A stretch of 64,000 bases of DNA from Streptomyces seoulensis (GTDB lineage Bacteria > Actinomycetota > Actinomycetes > Streptomycetales > Streptomycetaceae). The notes beneath the pieces were generated by a model. The model did not search any database, was not told the DNA's origin, and saw nothing but the letters and a program-made list of their open reading frames with translations. The stretch's first letter is position 1. Every line of letters starts with the position of its first letter. Position numbers and translations under genes: made by a program. Below are positions 11,780 through 19,287 of this stretch, piece by piece. The stretch lies in assembly GCA_013364255.1 (NCBI GenBank), contig CP054936.1, positions 1,952,853 to 2,016,852 of the forward strand, given 5' to 3'.

Positions 11780-13105
11780 GTGAAATCACCGATCATGGAT
11801 TCCGACGTCGTCCACGACATCGTCGGAGTCGGTTTTGGTCCGTCACATCTCGCTCTGTCCATAGCGGTTGAGGAGTACAACGCGCATTCTGCGGCGGACG
11901 GCCGCCTCGACGCCCTGTTCCTGGAACGCCAGCCGCGCTTCGGCTGGCACCGGGGCATGCTGATCGACGATGCCACGATGCAGGTCTCCTTCCTCAAGGA
12001 CCTCGTCACATTGCGCGATCCGACCAGCGACTACAGCTTCCTGTGCTTCCTGCGCGAACGGGGCCGGCTGATCGACTTCCTGAACCAGAAGACGCTCTTC
12101 CCGCTGCGGGCGGAGTTCCACGAGTACTTCGCGTGGGCGGCCGCGCGCGTCGCGCACCTGGTCTCCTACGACAGCGAGGTCGTCGCGGTGGACCCGGTGC
12201 GCGACGCGGCGGGGCAGGTGGCCTTCTTCGACGTCACCTGCCGCGACGCCGGGCGCCCCGGCGCGACCGTGACCCACCGGGCCCGCAACGTCAGCGTGGC
12301 GATGGGTCTTGAGCCGCATGTGCCGCCGGGTCTCGAACTGTCCGAACGGGTCTGGCACAACAGCGAGTTGATTCCCCGGGCCGAGCGGCTGGCCGCTTCG
12401 GGGGCGGCGGTGCGGCGGGCCGTCGTGCTCGGCGCCGGACAGAGCGCCGCCGAGACGGTGGACTACCTGCACCGCACGTTCCCGGACGCCGAGGTGTGCT
12501 CGGTCTTCGCCAAGTACGGCTACACACCCGCCGACGACAGCCCGTTCGCGAACCGGATCTTCGACCCCGACGCGGTCGACGTCTACTTCTCCGCGCCCTC
12601 CGGGGTCAAGCAGTCCCTGCTCGACTACCACCGCTCCACCAACTACTCGGTCGTCGACATGGAGTTGATCGAGTCGCTGTACGCCACCGCGTACCGGGAG
12701 AAGGTGGCCGGGCGGGAGCGGTTGCGCTTCCTCAACGTCTCACGCCTGCGCGGTGTCGCGCCCGGACCGGCGGGCGGCGTCGACGTCACGGTGGAGTTCC
12801 TGCCCACCGGCGAGCGGCAGTCGCTGTCCGCCGACGTCCTGGTGCTGGCCACCGGCTACCGGCCCCGGGACCCGGCCGCGCTCCTGGGCGACGCGGCCAA
12901 GCTGTGTCTGCGCGACGACGGGGACGAGCTGCGCGTGGGCCGCGACCACCGGGTCCAGACGCCGCCGGAGGTCAGTGCGGGCATCTACCTCCAGGGCGGG
13001 ACCGAACACACCCACGGGCTCACCAGCACCCTGCTGTCGACCGTGGCGATCCGGGCGCAGGAGATCCACAGCTCCGTCCTGGCCGGCCGGACCGCGGTGG
13101 CCTGA
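11780..13105 (+). CDS. L-ornithine N5-monooxygenase (CchB/PvdA/SidA family)
   Basis: A flavin-dependent N-hydroxylating monooxygenase of 441 residues that converts L-ornithine to N5-hydroxyornithine using NADPH and oxygen. The FAD motif GVGFGPSHLALS is N-terminal, the NADPH motif GAGQSAAE central, and ATGYRP near the C-terminus; all are hallmarks of the SidA/PvdA family. The substrate-site signature MQVSFLKDLVTLRDPTS is present. I chose the GTG at 11780 because GGGAGG lies 10 nt upstream; an in-frame ATG at 11750 is possible. It supplies the hydroxamate precursor for the NRPS and is probably controlled by the iron box at 11725. Confidence 0.93.
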   Translation: MKSPIMDSDVVHDIVGVGFGPSHLALSIAVEEYNAHSAADGRLDALFLERQPRFGWHRGMLIDDATMQVSFLKDLVTLRDPTSDYSFLCFLRERGRLIDFLNQKTLFPLRAEFHEYFAWAAARVAHLVSYDSEVVAVDPVRDAAGQVAFFDVTCRDAGRPGATVTHRARNVSVAMGLEPHVPPGLELSERVWHNSELIPRAERLAASGAAVRRAVVLGAGQSAAETVDYLHRTFPDAEVCSVFAKYGYTPADDSPFANRIFDPDAVDVYFSAPSGVKQSLLDYHRSTNYSVVDMELIESLYATAYREKVAGRERLRFLNVSRLRGVAPGPAGGVDVTVEFLPTGERQSLSADVLVLATGYRPRDPAALLGDAAKLCLRDDGDELRVGRDHRVQTPPEVSAGIYLQGGTEHTHGLTSTLLSTVAIRAQEIHSSVLAGRTAVA

Positions 13106-13136
13106 CCCGCCCCCGCGTCCTCGCGCCCCCGTACCG

Positions 13137-13172
13137 CCTGTGGCCCGGACGACGGTCCGTCCGGGCCACAGG
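13137..13172. terminator. Bidirectional terminator hairpin
   Basis: A perfect 15-bp inverted repeat (CCTGTGGCCCGGACG with its complement) surrounds a 6-nt loop. It sits between the convergent hydroxylase and peptidase genes. There is no U-tract, as is usual in Streptomyces. Confidence 0.8.
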
Positions 13173-13227
13173 CTCGCCGTGCCGGGCGTGGCCCGCACGG
13201 TCCGCGACGTCTCACACGTGTGCGGCG

Positions 13228-13917
13228 TCAGAGGGTGAGCAGTTCCTCGTAGAAGCCGCCGAACCGCCGCGCCGGGTCGACGAGATGGATCTCCAGGATC
13301 CAGTGGCAGGCGCGGCCCGCCTTGTCGGTGCGCCGCAGCGGGGTGTCGTTGGCGGGGGCGATGTACGACTCGGTGTCCGCGCCGTCGATCTTCTCGTGCG
13401 GGAACTCGCCGACCAGGTGCCCGGCGTGCCAGCCGCCCAGTTCCCAGCCGGCCTCGGCGGCGAGGCGGGCGACCTCGGCGTGCAGCGCGGCGCCGGTGAT
13501 CTCCGGGTGGCTCTCGAAGTGCCGCTTGCCGGCCGCGAACACCTCGGGCAGGTCGGCGCGGAGCCGGTGCTTGACGGGGTCGTCGCCGAGGACGAAGGTA
13601 CGGCCGAAGTCGGCCTCGTACTCCTCGAAGATCGGGCCGAAGTCGGCGAACACGATGTCGTCCGCGCCGATCACGCGGTCCGACGGGTTCTCCCGGTACG
13701 GCGCCAGGGTGTTCGGCCCGGAGCGCACGATCCGCTTGTGCCAGTGCCGGGTGGTGCCGAACAGCTCGTTGGCCAGGTCCCGGACCCGGTCGCTGACCGC
13801 CCGTTCCCCTTCTCCGGGTGCGACGAGGCCGCGCTCCTCGATCTCCCGGAACAGTCGCGCGGCCTTGCCCTGGGCGTCCAGCAGCCGTGCGGCGCGCGTG
13901 GGTTCGTCATCTGCCAT
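13228..13917 (-). CDS. M24-family (creatinase/aminopeptidase-fold) metallopeptidase-like protein
   Basis: A 229-residue protein with the pita-bread fold shared by methionine aminopeptidase, aminopeptidase P and creatinase. The expected metal ligands can be picked out: two Asp (in VFADFGP and EADFGRTF), a His in GWHAGHLVGE, a Glu in WILEIHLVD and a Glu near the end (GFYEELLTL). It lacks the N-terminal domain of aminopeptidase P, and its substrate cannot be deduced. The ATG at 13917 is chosen because homology-like sequence begins there; the frame is open further upstream but reads unlike protein. It is probably monocistronic. Confidence 0.78.
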   Translation of the reverse strand: MADDEPTRAARLLDAQGKAARLFREIEERGLVAPGEGERAVSDRVRDLANELFGTTRHWHKRIVRSGPNTLAPYRENPSDRVIGADDIVFADFGPIFEEYEADFGRTFVLGDDPVKHRLRADLPEVFAAGKRHFESHPEITGAALHAEVARLAAEAGWELGGWHAGHLVGEFPHEKIDGADTESYIAPANDTPLRRTDKAGRACHWILEIHLVDPARRFGGFYEELLTL

Positions 13918-14039
13918 GAGTCCAGAACCTAGTCGGACCCGATCACCTGCGGCAACGCGATTCACGACCCGGGGCGGCGGTCCGGTCCCCGTGCCGCCTC
14001 CTTCCGGCCTCATATGACAAACCGATGAAATTGCTTCTT

Positions 14040-14071
14040 CAGGAAATACCCACACACCGGTGTTTTTCCTG
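14040..14071. promoter_or_regulatory. Nested palindrome upstream of the small secreted protein gene
   Basis: CAGGAAA and TTTCCTG arms flank an inner palindrome ACACCGGTGT (14054-14063). The element is AT-rich for this genome and ends about 85 bp before the start codon. It is a plausible operator or processed leader structure; no regulator is assigned. Confidence 0.4.
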
Positions 14072-14155
14072 TCAAAAGCCACGAAGAGTCTCTACTGTCC
14101 TGCTTGTCAGCGACCAGCCCATAACGGGCTGTGGTGACACGAACAAGGAGAGGCA

Positions 14156-14425
14156 ATGCGCAAGTTCCAGAAGGCCGCTGTCGTCGTGGCCATGCTCGGC
14201 AGCGTCGGCTTCATCGGTGCCGGTGCGGCCCAGGCCCACGGTGGCGACGGCGGGCTGAAGGTCGACAGCAAGCAGAACCAGACCTGCACGGGTCAGGTCG
14301 ACTCCCAGCAGGGCCTGGTCAACGTCCAGGACCTCGGCGTCGGCCTCAACGCCATCCTCGGCGTCGGCAACCCGGTCGGCAAGGCGACCTCGGTGTCCTG
14401 CGCCTCCACCGTCAGCTTCGGCTGA
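14156..14425 (+). CDS. Small secreted protein with two cysteines, function unknown
   Basis: An 89-residue precursor. Residues 1-27 form a signal peptide (MRKFQK, hydrophobic core, AQA cleavage site), leaving a mature protein of about 62 residues. The mature part has only two cysteines (44 and 82), likely forming one disulfide. It is rich in Gly, Val and Gln, with the hydrophobic run GVGLNAILGVGNPVG. It resembles the many small Streptomyces exoproteins made during aerial growth, but I see no chaplin or rodlin signature. AAGGAGAGG precedes the ATG. A strong hairpin follows 32 bp after the stop, so this is a single-gene unit. Confidence 0.82.
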   Translation: MRKFQKAAVVVAMLGSVGFIGAGAAQAHGGDGGLKVDSKQNQTCTGQVDSQQGLVNVQDLGVGLNAILGVGNPVGKATSVSCASTVSFG

Positions 14426-14457
14426 CGATCACCCCGCAGGTGATCTAGGCCGGTTTT

Positions 14458-14484
14458 GGGGCCCGAACCACTGGTTCGGGCCCC
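14458..14484. terminator. Strong terminator hairpin
   Basis: A perfect 13-bp inverted repeat (GGGGCCCGAACCA with its complement) centred on one base, just downstream of the small secreted protein gene. Confidence 0.8.
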
Positions 14485-14501
14485 GAGCCGTTTCCGGCGC
14501 C

Positions 14502-14900
14502 GAGGCACTCGCCGCCGGTGAATCGGAGTCGGCCGCGGCGCGCCGCCCGGCGGCCGGTGACCGCAGCGGCGTCCACCCGGTCCTCCAGCTCCACGACTGT
14601 GTCACCGGGCGTACCCGGCAGGAGCGCCAGTGGTATGCGGTGTCCATGGAGTTCACCCTGCACGCCGCCCGGCATCCCGACGTCGCCCAGGCTCTCGCCG
14701 TCCACGAGAACCGGCTGACCGAGGGCCTGGCGGACGTCGCGGAGCCGGTCGCCGGCCCGGCCTCGATCCTGAGGACCTGGCCCGTCTGCTCGTCGCCGCG
14801 TTCGAGGGACTCACGGCCCGCCGGCTCGTGCACGGCGACGGCGCACCCGGCCGTCCGCGACGCGCACCAGGAGCACCTGTCCGGGGAAGGCGCGCAGGGC
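14502..14900 (+). pseudogene. Decayed TetR-family regulator, C-terminal remnant
   Basis: One frame reads WYAVSMEFTLHAARHPDV through HENRLTEGLADVAEP, which looks like the ligand-binding half of a TetR repressor. The continuation, LDPEDLARLLVAAFEGL, is in another frame, starting near 14755. A frameshift therefore separates two parts of one old gene. No N-terminal HTH is visible upstream, where the terminator hairpin lies. From 14900 to 15252 I see nothing coding. The assignment rests on pattern recognition alone. Confidence 0.45.
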
Positions 14901-15252
14901 GAGGAGTTCGCTCCACATGCTCCTCATCCCTCCGCTCGGGGCCTCTCCCATGACAAGCCGGGCCGGTCACCGCGGCAACCCGGCCGCCGGAGCCCGCAGG
15001 TGTGAGTGCTGTGCTTCCGTCGGCTGCCGCCCGGGGACGGTCCGCCGCCCGCCGCCGGTGCGCCGCGGCGGGTACGCGGCTCCCCCGGCACGTGGTCTGT
15101 ACCGGGGGAGCCTGAGCCGGGCCGGCCCCCTAGGGGAAGGCCACCGATCCGACCTGATCCAAGAGTCCCCCGCGCCGCCGCCATGATTCCCACCGTTTGC
15201 GGATCATCCGTTCGCCCGCTTTCCGGCCCGGTTCCGCGGGGCCGCCGCGGGG

Positions 15253-16470
15253 TCAGGGGCGGCCCCGCCAGCGCAGGATCTCCAGGGCGGCCCCCACCTC
15301 GACGGGGTGTTCGGCGAGCGGGCGCGGCAGCAGCCGATCGGCGCGGGCGAGCCGGCGCAGCAGCGTGTTGCGGTGGGTGAACAGCCGGGCCGCCGCCCGG
15401 GTGGCGTTGCACTGCTCGGCGATGAAGACGCGCAGCGTCTCGGCGACCTCGGACGGCGCGCCCTCCAGGTCGCCGAGGGTGCGGGTGACGAACCGGTCGG
15501 CGCGTTCGGGGTCGGAGGTGAGCAGGGCGACGAGCTCGATCTCGTGGTGGGAGGCCAGTCGCGAGGGCGAGGTGAGCCGGGCGAGCATCTGCTGGGTGGT
15601 CAGGGCGTCGAAGTGGCTGCGGCGGAAGCCGTCGAGATCCGGCGCGGTGGAGCCGACCGCGATCCGCACGTCCGGCAACTGGTCCAGCGCGGCGCGCAGT
15701 GGTGCGGTGTCGGGTGTGCCGTGGACCCACACCCACCGGGTGGCGGCGCCGGCCAGGACGCTCAGCGGGCGGGTGTGTCCCGCGGCCTCGGCGAGGGCGT
15801 CCACGGCGCGGTCGAGCCGGCGCAGATCGGGGTCGGCGGCGTCGGTCCAGACGATCGCGGCGGTGTGGGCGGCCCGCAGCCGGTAGCCCAGCCGGCTCTC
15901 GGCGCGCTCGCGGGTGATCGGCGCTCCCTCCAGCAGCAGGGTGACGGTCTCGCGGCGTTCCGCGTGCGTGCCGCGGGTCAGCTCGTCGCGTTCGGCGCGC
16001 ATCCGGGCGGTGATCGTGCTGATGGTGTCGTCGACGAAGGCGGAGATGGAGCGCAGGGACACGTCGAGCAGCTCGCGCAGTTCCCCGGGGTCGGCGGTGA
16101 GCGAGCAGGCGATCTGGGTCCACAGCCGCAGGGCGACGCTCTCGCCGGCCCGGTAGGCGTCGAGGGCGGACTCGTCCAGGCCGCGCCGGACGATGTCCCG
16201 GGCGGTGGCCAGCGGGGTCTCGGTCTCGTTGGCCGGGACCGGCTCGCCGGGGTCGCGGACGTTGGCGGCGGCCCAGAAGAGCAGGTTGGAGCGGTTGACG
16301 CGGCGTGTTCCCGCGGCGAGCACCGGATCGGAGGCGATCTGCCGCCTGGTCTCGCCGGTCAGGGTGGCCGCGTCGAGTTCGTCGAGCCACTCGTCGGGCG
16401 GGTGCAGGGCGATCTCCGCGCCCTGCCGGATCAGTTCCCGTACCCGGGGGGACGGCGTCTTCCATGCCAC
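15253..16470 (-). CDS. PucR/CdaR-family transcriptional regulator
   Basis: A 405-residue regulator of the PucR type. The last 60 or so residues hold the characteristic HTH, with AARLFTHRNTLLRRLARAD as its core, preceded by a GGDEF-like middle region. The N-terminal 150 residues are probably a sensory domain. The GTG start at 16470 gives the product VAWKTPSPRVREL; the ribosome site is weak, and the frame is open further upstream. It diverges from the Baeyer-Villiger-type monooxygenase gene. The 128-bp gap contains a GTGCG-CTT-CGCAC repeat at 16518-16530 that could be its binding site. Its closeness to the tetramate cluster makes it a candidate regulator of that flank, which is inference only. 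Confidence 0.82.
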   Translation of the reverse strand: MAWKTPSPRVRELIRQGAEIALHPPDEWLDELDAATLTGETRRQIASDPVLAAGTRRVNRSNLLFWAAANVRDPGEPVPANETETPLATARDIVRRGLDESALDAYRAGESVALRLWTQIACSLTADPGELRELLDVSLRSISAFVDDTISTITARMRAERDELTRGTHAERRETVTLLLEGAPITRERAESRLGYRLRAAHTAAIVWTDAADPDLRRLDRAVDALAEAAGHTRPLSVLAGAATRWVWVHGTPDTAPLRAALDQLPDVRIAVGSTAPDLDGFRRSHFDALTTQQMLARLTSPSRLASHHEIELVALLTSDPERADRFVTRTLGDLEGAPSEVAETLRVFIAEQCNATRAAARLFTHRNTLLRRLARADRLLPRPLAEHPVEVGAALEILRWRGRP

Positions 16471-16598
16471 GCGCCCATCGTAGTGGTGCGGATCGTCACG
16501 CCGGGCGGACGGTTGTGGTGCGCTTCGCACATTGCGCTCGGGTGTCCCGGCACACAGCATGGACGGACGCGCCCGTCCCACACCGTCTGGAGCCGCCC

Positions 16599-18125
16599 AT
16601 GTCCGCCGCCTCCGGCCCGCCCGCCCCCGAGCACCTCGACGTCCTGGTCATCGGAGCCGGGATCTCGGGCATCGGCGCGGGGCGCTACCTGAGGACCGAG
16701 CTGCCCGCCAAGAGCTTCGCCATCCTGGAGGCCCGGCAGGCGTCCGGCGGGACCTGGGACCTGTTCCGCTACCCGGGCATCCGCTCGGACTCGGACCTGC
16801 ACACCTTCGGCTACGAGTTCAAGCCGTGGCGCGACGAGCAGTCCATCGCCGACGCGCCCCGCATCCTGTCGTACCTGCGCGAGACGGTGCGGGAGAACGG
16901 CCTGGACGCGCACATCCGCTACCACCACAAGGTGCTCGGCGCGTCCTGGTCGAGCGCCGAGGCGCGGTGGACCGTGGACGTCGAGCGCACCGACACCGGC
17001 GAGCGGGTCCGGCTGACCGCCGGCTGGATCTTCTGCGCCGGCGGCTACTACCGCTACGACGAGGGCTTCACCCCGTCCTTCCCGGGCCGCGACCGGTTCA
17101 CCGGCCCGGTCGTGCACCCGCAGCACTGGCCCGAGGATTTGGACTACGCCGGCAAGCGCGTGGTGGTGATCGGCAGCGGCGCCACCGCCGTCACGCTGGT
17201 TCCCGCGATGGCCGGCGCCGCCGCGCACGTGACGATGCTCCAGCGCACGCCGTCGTACGTGCTGCCGGTGCCGCGCGAGGACGTGATCGCCAACGCGCTG
17301 AAGAAGTACCTCGGCCAGCGGCGGGGCTACGCCCTGACCCGGCGCAAGAACATCGCCCAGCAGCGCGTGGTGTGGCGGCTGTGCCAGAAGTACCCGAAGG
17401 CGGCACGGCGGCTGATCCGGTGGGTCAACGCCCGGCAGCTGCCCGCCGGCTACGCCGTCGACACGCACTTCAACCCGCCCTACGACCCGTGGGACCAGCG
17501 GCTGTGCGCGGTGCCCGACGGCGATCTGTTCCGCGCCATCCGCGGCGGCAGTGCCTCGGTCGTCACCGACCGGATCGCCTCCTTCACCGAGACGGGCGTC
17601 CTGCTGGAGTCGGGGCGGGAGCTGCCGGCGGACGTCGTCGTCACCGCGACAGGGCTGAACGTGCAGGCCTTCGGCGGCGCCCGCCTCACCGTCGACGGCC
17701 GCGAGGTGCGCCTGCCGGACACCGTCGCCTACAAGGGCATGATGCTCTCCGGGGTGCCGAACTTCGCGTACGCGATCGGGTACACCAACTCCTCCTGGAC
17801 GCTGAAGATCGGCCTGCTGTGCGAGCACCTCTGCCGGCTGCTGGCGCACATGGACGCCCACGGGTACGACGTCTGCCGGCCCGAGCCGGCCGACCCGCGG
17901 ATGCCGACCCGTCCATTCCTCGACTTCGGCGCCGGCTACATCCAGCGTGCCGTCGACTCCCTGCCCCGCCAGGGCGACCGGATGCCGTGGCTGACCTCGA
18001 CGGACTACCGGGACGACGTCCGGCTGCTGCGCGCGGACGACGTCACCGATCCCGAGCTGCGTTTCTCCCGGGCGAGCCGCACCGGCGGTCTCACCACTCG
18101 ACCGGCAGTGCGTGCAGACCTCTGA
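16599..18125 (+). CDS. Flavin monooxygenase with Baeyer-Villiger fingerprint
   Basis: A 508-residue FAD/NADPH monooxygenase. It has an N-terminal Rossmann motif (VIGAGISGIGAG), a second one (VIGSGATAV) and, near residue 167, FTGPVVHPQHWPED. This fits the Baeyer-Villiger fingerprint FxGxxxHxxxW(P/D). Such enzymes insert oxygen beside a ketone or oxidise heteroatoms. The ATG at 16599 is chosen because the flavin-binding domain starts about 15 residues later; the upstream frame is spacer. The 3' end overlaps the convergent P450 gene by 35 bp. It may decorate the macrolactam made by the neighbouring cluster, or may be an unrelated catabolic enzyme under the adjacent PucR regulator. Confidence 0.85.
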   Translation: MSAASGPPAPEHLDVLVIGAGISGIGAGRYLRTELPAKSFAILEARQASGGTWDLFRYPGIRSDSDLHTFGYEFKPWRDEQSIADAPRILSYLRETVRENGLDAHIRYHHKVLGASWSSAEARWTVDVERTDTGERVRLTAGWIFCAGGYYRYDEGFTPSFPGRDRFTGPVVHPQHWPEDLDYAGKRVVVIGSGATAVTLVPAMAGAAAHVTMLQRTPSYVLPVPREDVIANALKKYLGQRRGYALTRRKNIAQQRVVWRLCQKYPKAARRLIRWVNARQLPAGYAVDTHFNPPYDPWDQRLCAVPDGDLFRAIRGGSASVVTDRIASFTETGVLLESGRELPADVVVTATGLNVQAFGGARLTVDGREVRLPDTVAYKGMMLSGVPNFAYAIGYTNSSWTLKIGLLCEHLCRLLAHMDAHGYDVCRPEPADPRMPTRPFLDFGAGYIQRAVDSLPRQGDRMPWLTSTDYRDDVRLLRADDVTDPELRFSRASRTGGLTTRPAVRADL

Positions 18126-19287
18126 GCATGGCCTCCGTCTTCCAGCGCAGTTCCGCGTCGCCGACGGCCAGTTTCAGACCGGGCATCCGCACCAGCAGCG
18201 TCTCCAGCGCCACCTGGAGTTCCAGCCGGGCCAGCCGGGCGCCGACGCAGAAGTGGGCGCCGTGCCCGAAGCTCAGGTGCGGAGCCTGCGGGACGCGGTC
18301 CAGGATCAGGTCGTCGGCGTCCTCGAAGACCGCCGGGTCGCGGTTGGCCGCCGACATGTCGACGAGGACGGGTTCGCCCGCGCGGACGAGAACGCCGCCC
18401 ACCTCGACCTCCTCGGTGGCGTAGCGGGGGAAGACGAGGCCGTTGGGCATCGGGACGTAGCGCAGCAGTTCCTCGACGGCGGCGGGGATGTCGGCGCGGC
18501 GGTCGCGCAGCCGGGACAGCCATTCGGGGCGGCGCAGCAGCAGGTAGCAGAAGTTGGAGATCTGGTGGTAGGTGGTGACGAATCCGGCGGAGAGCAGTTC
18601 GGCGGCGAGCTCGAACAGTTCGTCGTAGCTGAGGCGGTCCTCCTCGTCGTGGGCCCGCACCAGGCAGGTGAACAGGTCGTCGCCCGGCTCCCGGCGGCGC
18701 AGCTCCACCAGTTCGGCCAGGTAGGCGCCGAACTCCTGTGACTGGGCGGTGAAGTCCTCCACCGTCACGGCGTGGGCGAGCATGACGTCGAGCCATCGCC
18801 GGATGCGGTGGTGGTCGTCCTCCGGCACGCCGAGCAGGTCGCAGATCAGGGTGATGGCGAGCGGGAAGGCGAAGCCCCGCACCAGGTCGCCCGGCGGGCC
18901 GGTCTCCTCCAGCCGGTCGAGCAGCGCCTCGGCGGTCTCGCACACCCGCTCGCGCAGCCGGTCGACGCGGCGCGCGCCGAAGTGCCGGGCCACCACCCCG
19001 CGCAGCCGGGCGTGCTCGGCGCCGTCGGTGGAGAGCAGTCCGACCCCGCTGATGGACTGCGGCCGCATCCTGGGCTGGTCCCGCTCGGCGCCCGCCCGCA
19101 GGCTGAATCTGGCGTCCGAGAGCACCGAGCGGGCGTCGGCGTATCCGGTGACCAGCCAGGCGTCCTCGCCGTAGGGCAGCCGGACCCTGGGCATCGGCGC
19201 GTCCCGCAGTTCGGCGTAGCGCGGTGCGGGCGCCAGGCACTCATCGGACGTGAAGGGATACCGGAGGGGTTCCGGTCGTTCGCTCAT
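18091..19287 (-). CDS. Cytochrome P450 of the tetramate macrolactam cluster
   Basis: A 398-residue soluble P450. The heme-binding loop is FGHGAHFCVGARLARLE (Cys near 347) and the ExxR motif lies in VEELLRYVP. The I-helix reads LLSAGFVTTYHQ near residue 234, so the acidic residue usual before the conserved Thr is replaced by Val. It is the last gene of the minus-strand operon and overlaps the end of the flavoenzyme gene before it by 47 nt, which suggests coupled translation. In related PTM clusters (ikarugamycin, frontalamide) the P450 oxidises the finished carbocycle, by epoxidation or hydroxylation. I prefer ATG 19287; in-frame ATGs at 19299 and 19308 are alternatives. Confidence 0.9.
   Translation of the reverse strand: MSERPEPLRYPFTSDECLAPAPRYAELRDAPMPRVRLPYGEDAWLVTGYADARSVLSDARFSLRAGAERDQPRMRPQSISGVGLLSTDGAEHARLRGVVARHFGARRVDRLRERVCETAEALLDRLEETGPPGDLVRGFAFPLAITLICDLLGVPEDDHHRIRRWLDVMLAHAVTVEDFTAQSQEFGAYLAELVELRRREPGDDLFTCLVRAHDEEDRLSYDELFELAAELLSAGFVTTYHQISNFCYLLLRRPEWLSRLRDRRADIPAAVEELLRYVPMPNGLVFPRYATEEVEVGGVLVRAGEPVLVDMSAANRDPAVFEDADDLILDRVPQAPHLSFGHGAHFCVGARLARLELQVALETLLVRMPGLKLAVGDAELRWKTEAMLRGLHALPVEW

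Noticed and set aside
14640..15005. A 121-codon plus-strand gene
   Set aside because: Only its first 35 or so codons look like protein (TetR-like); the rest is out of frame with the continuation, so it is treated as part of a pseudogene.
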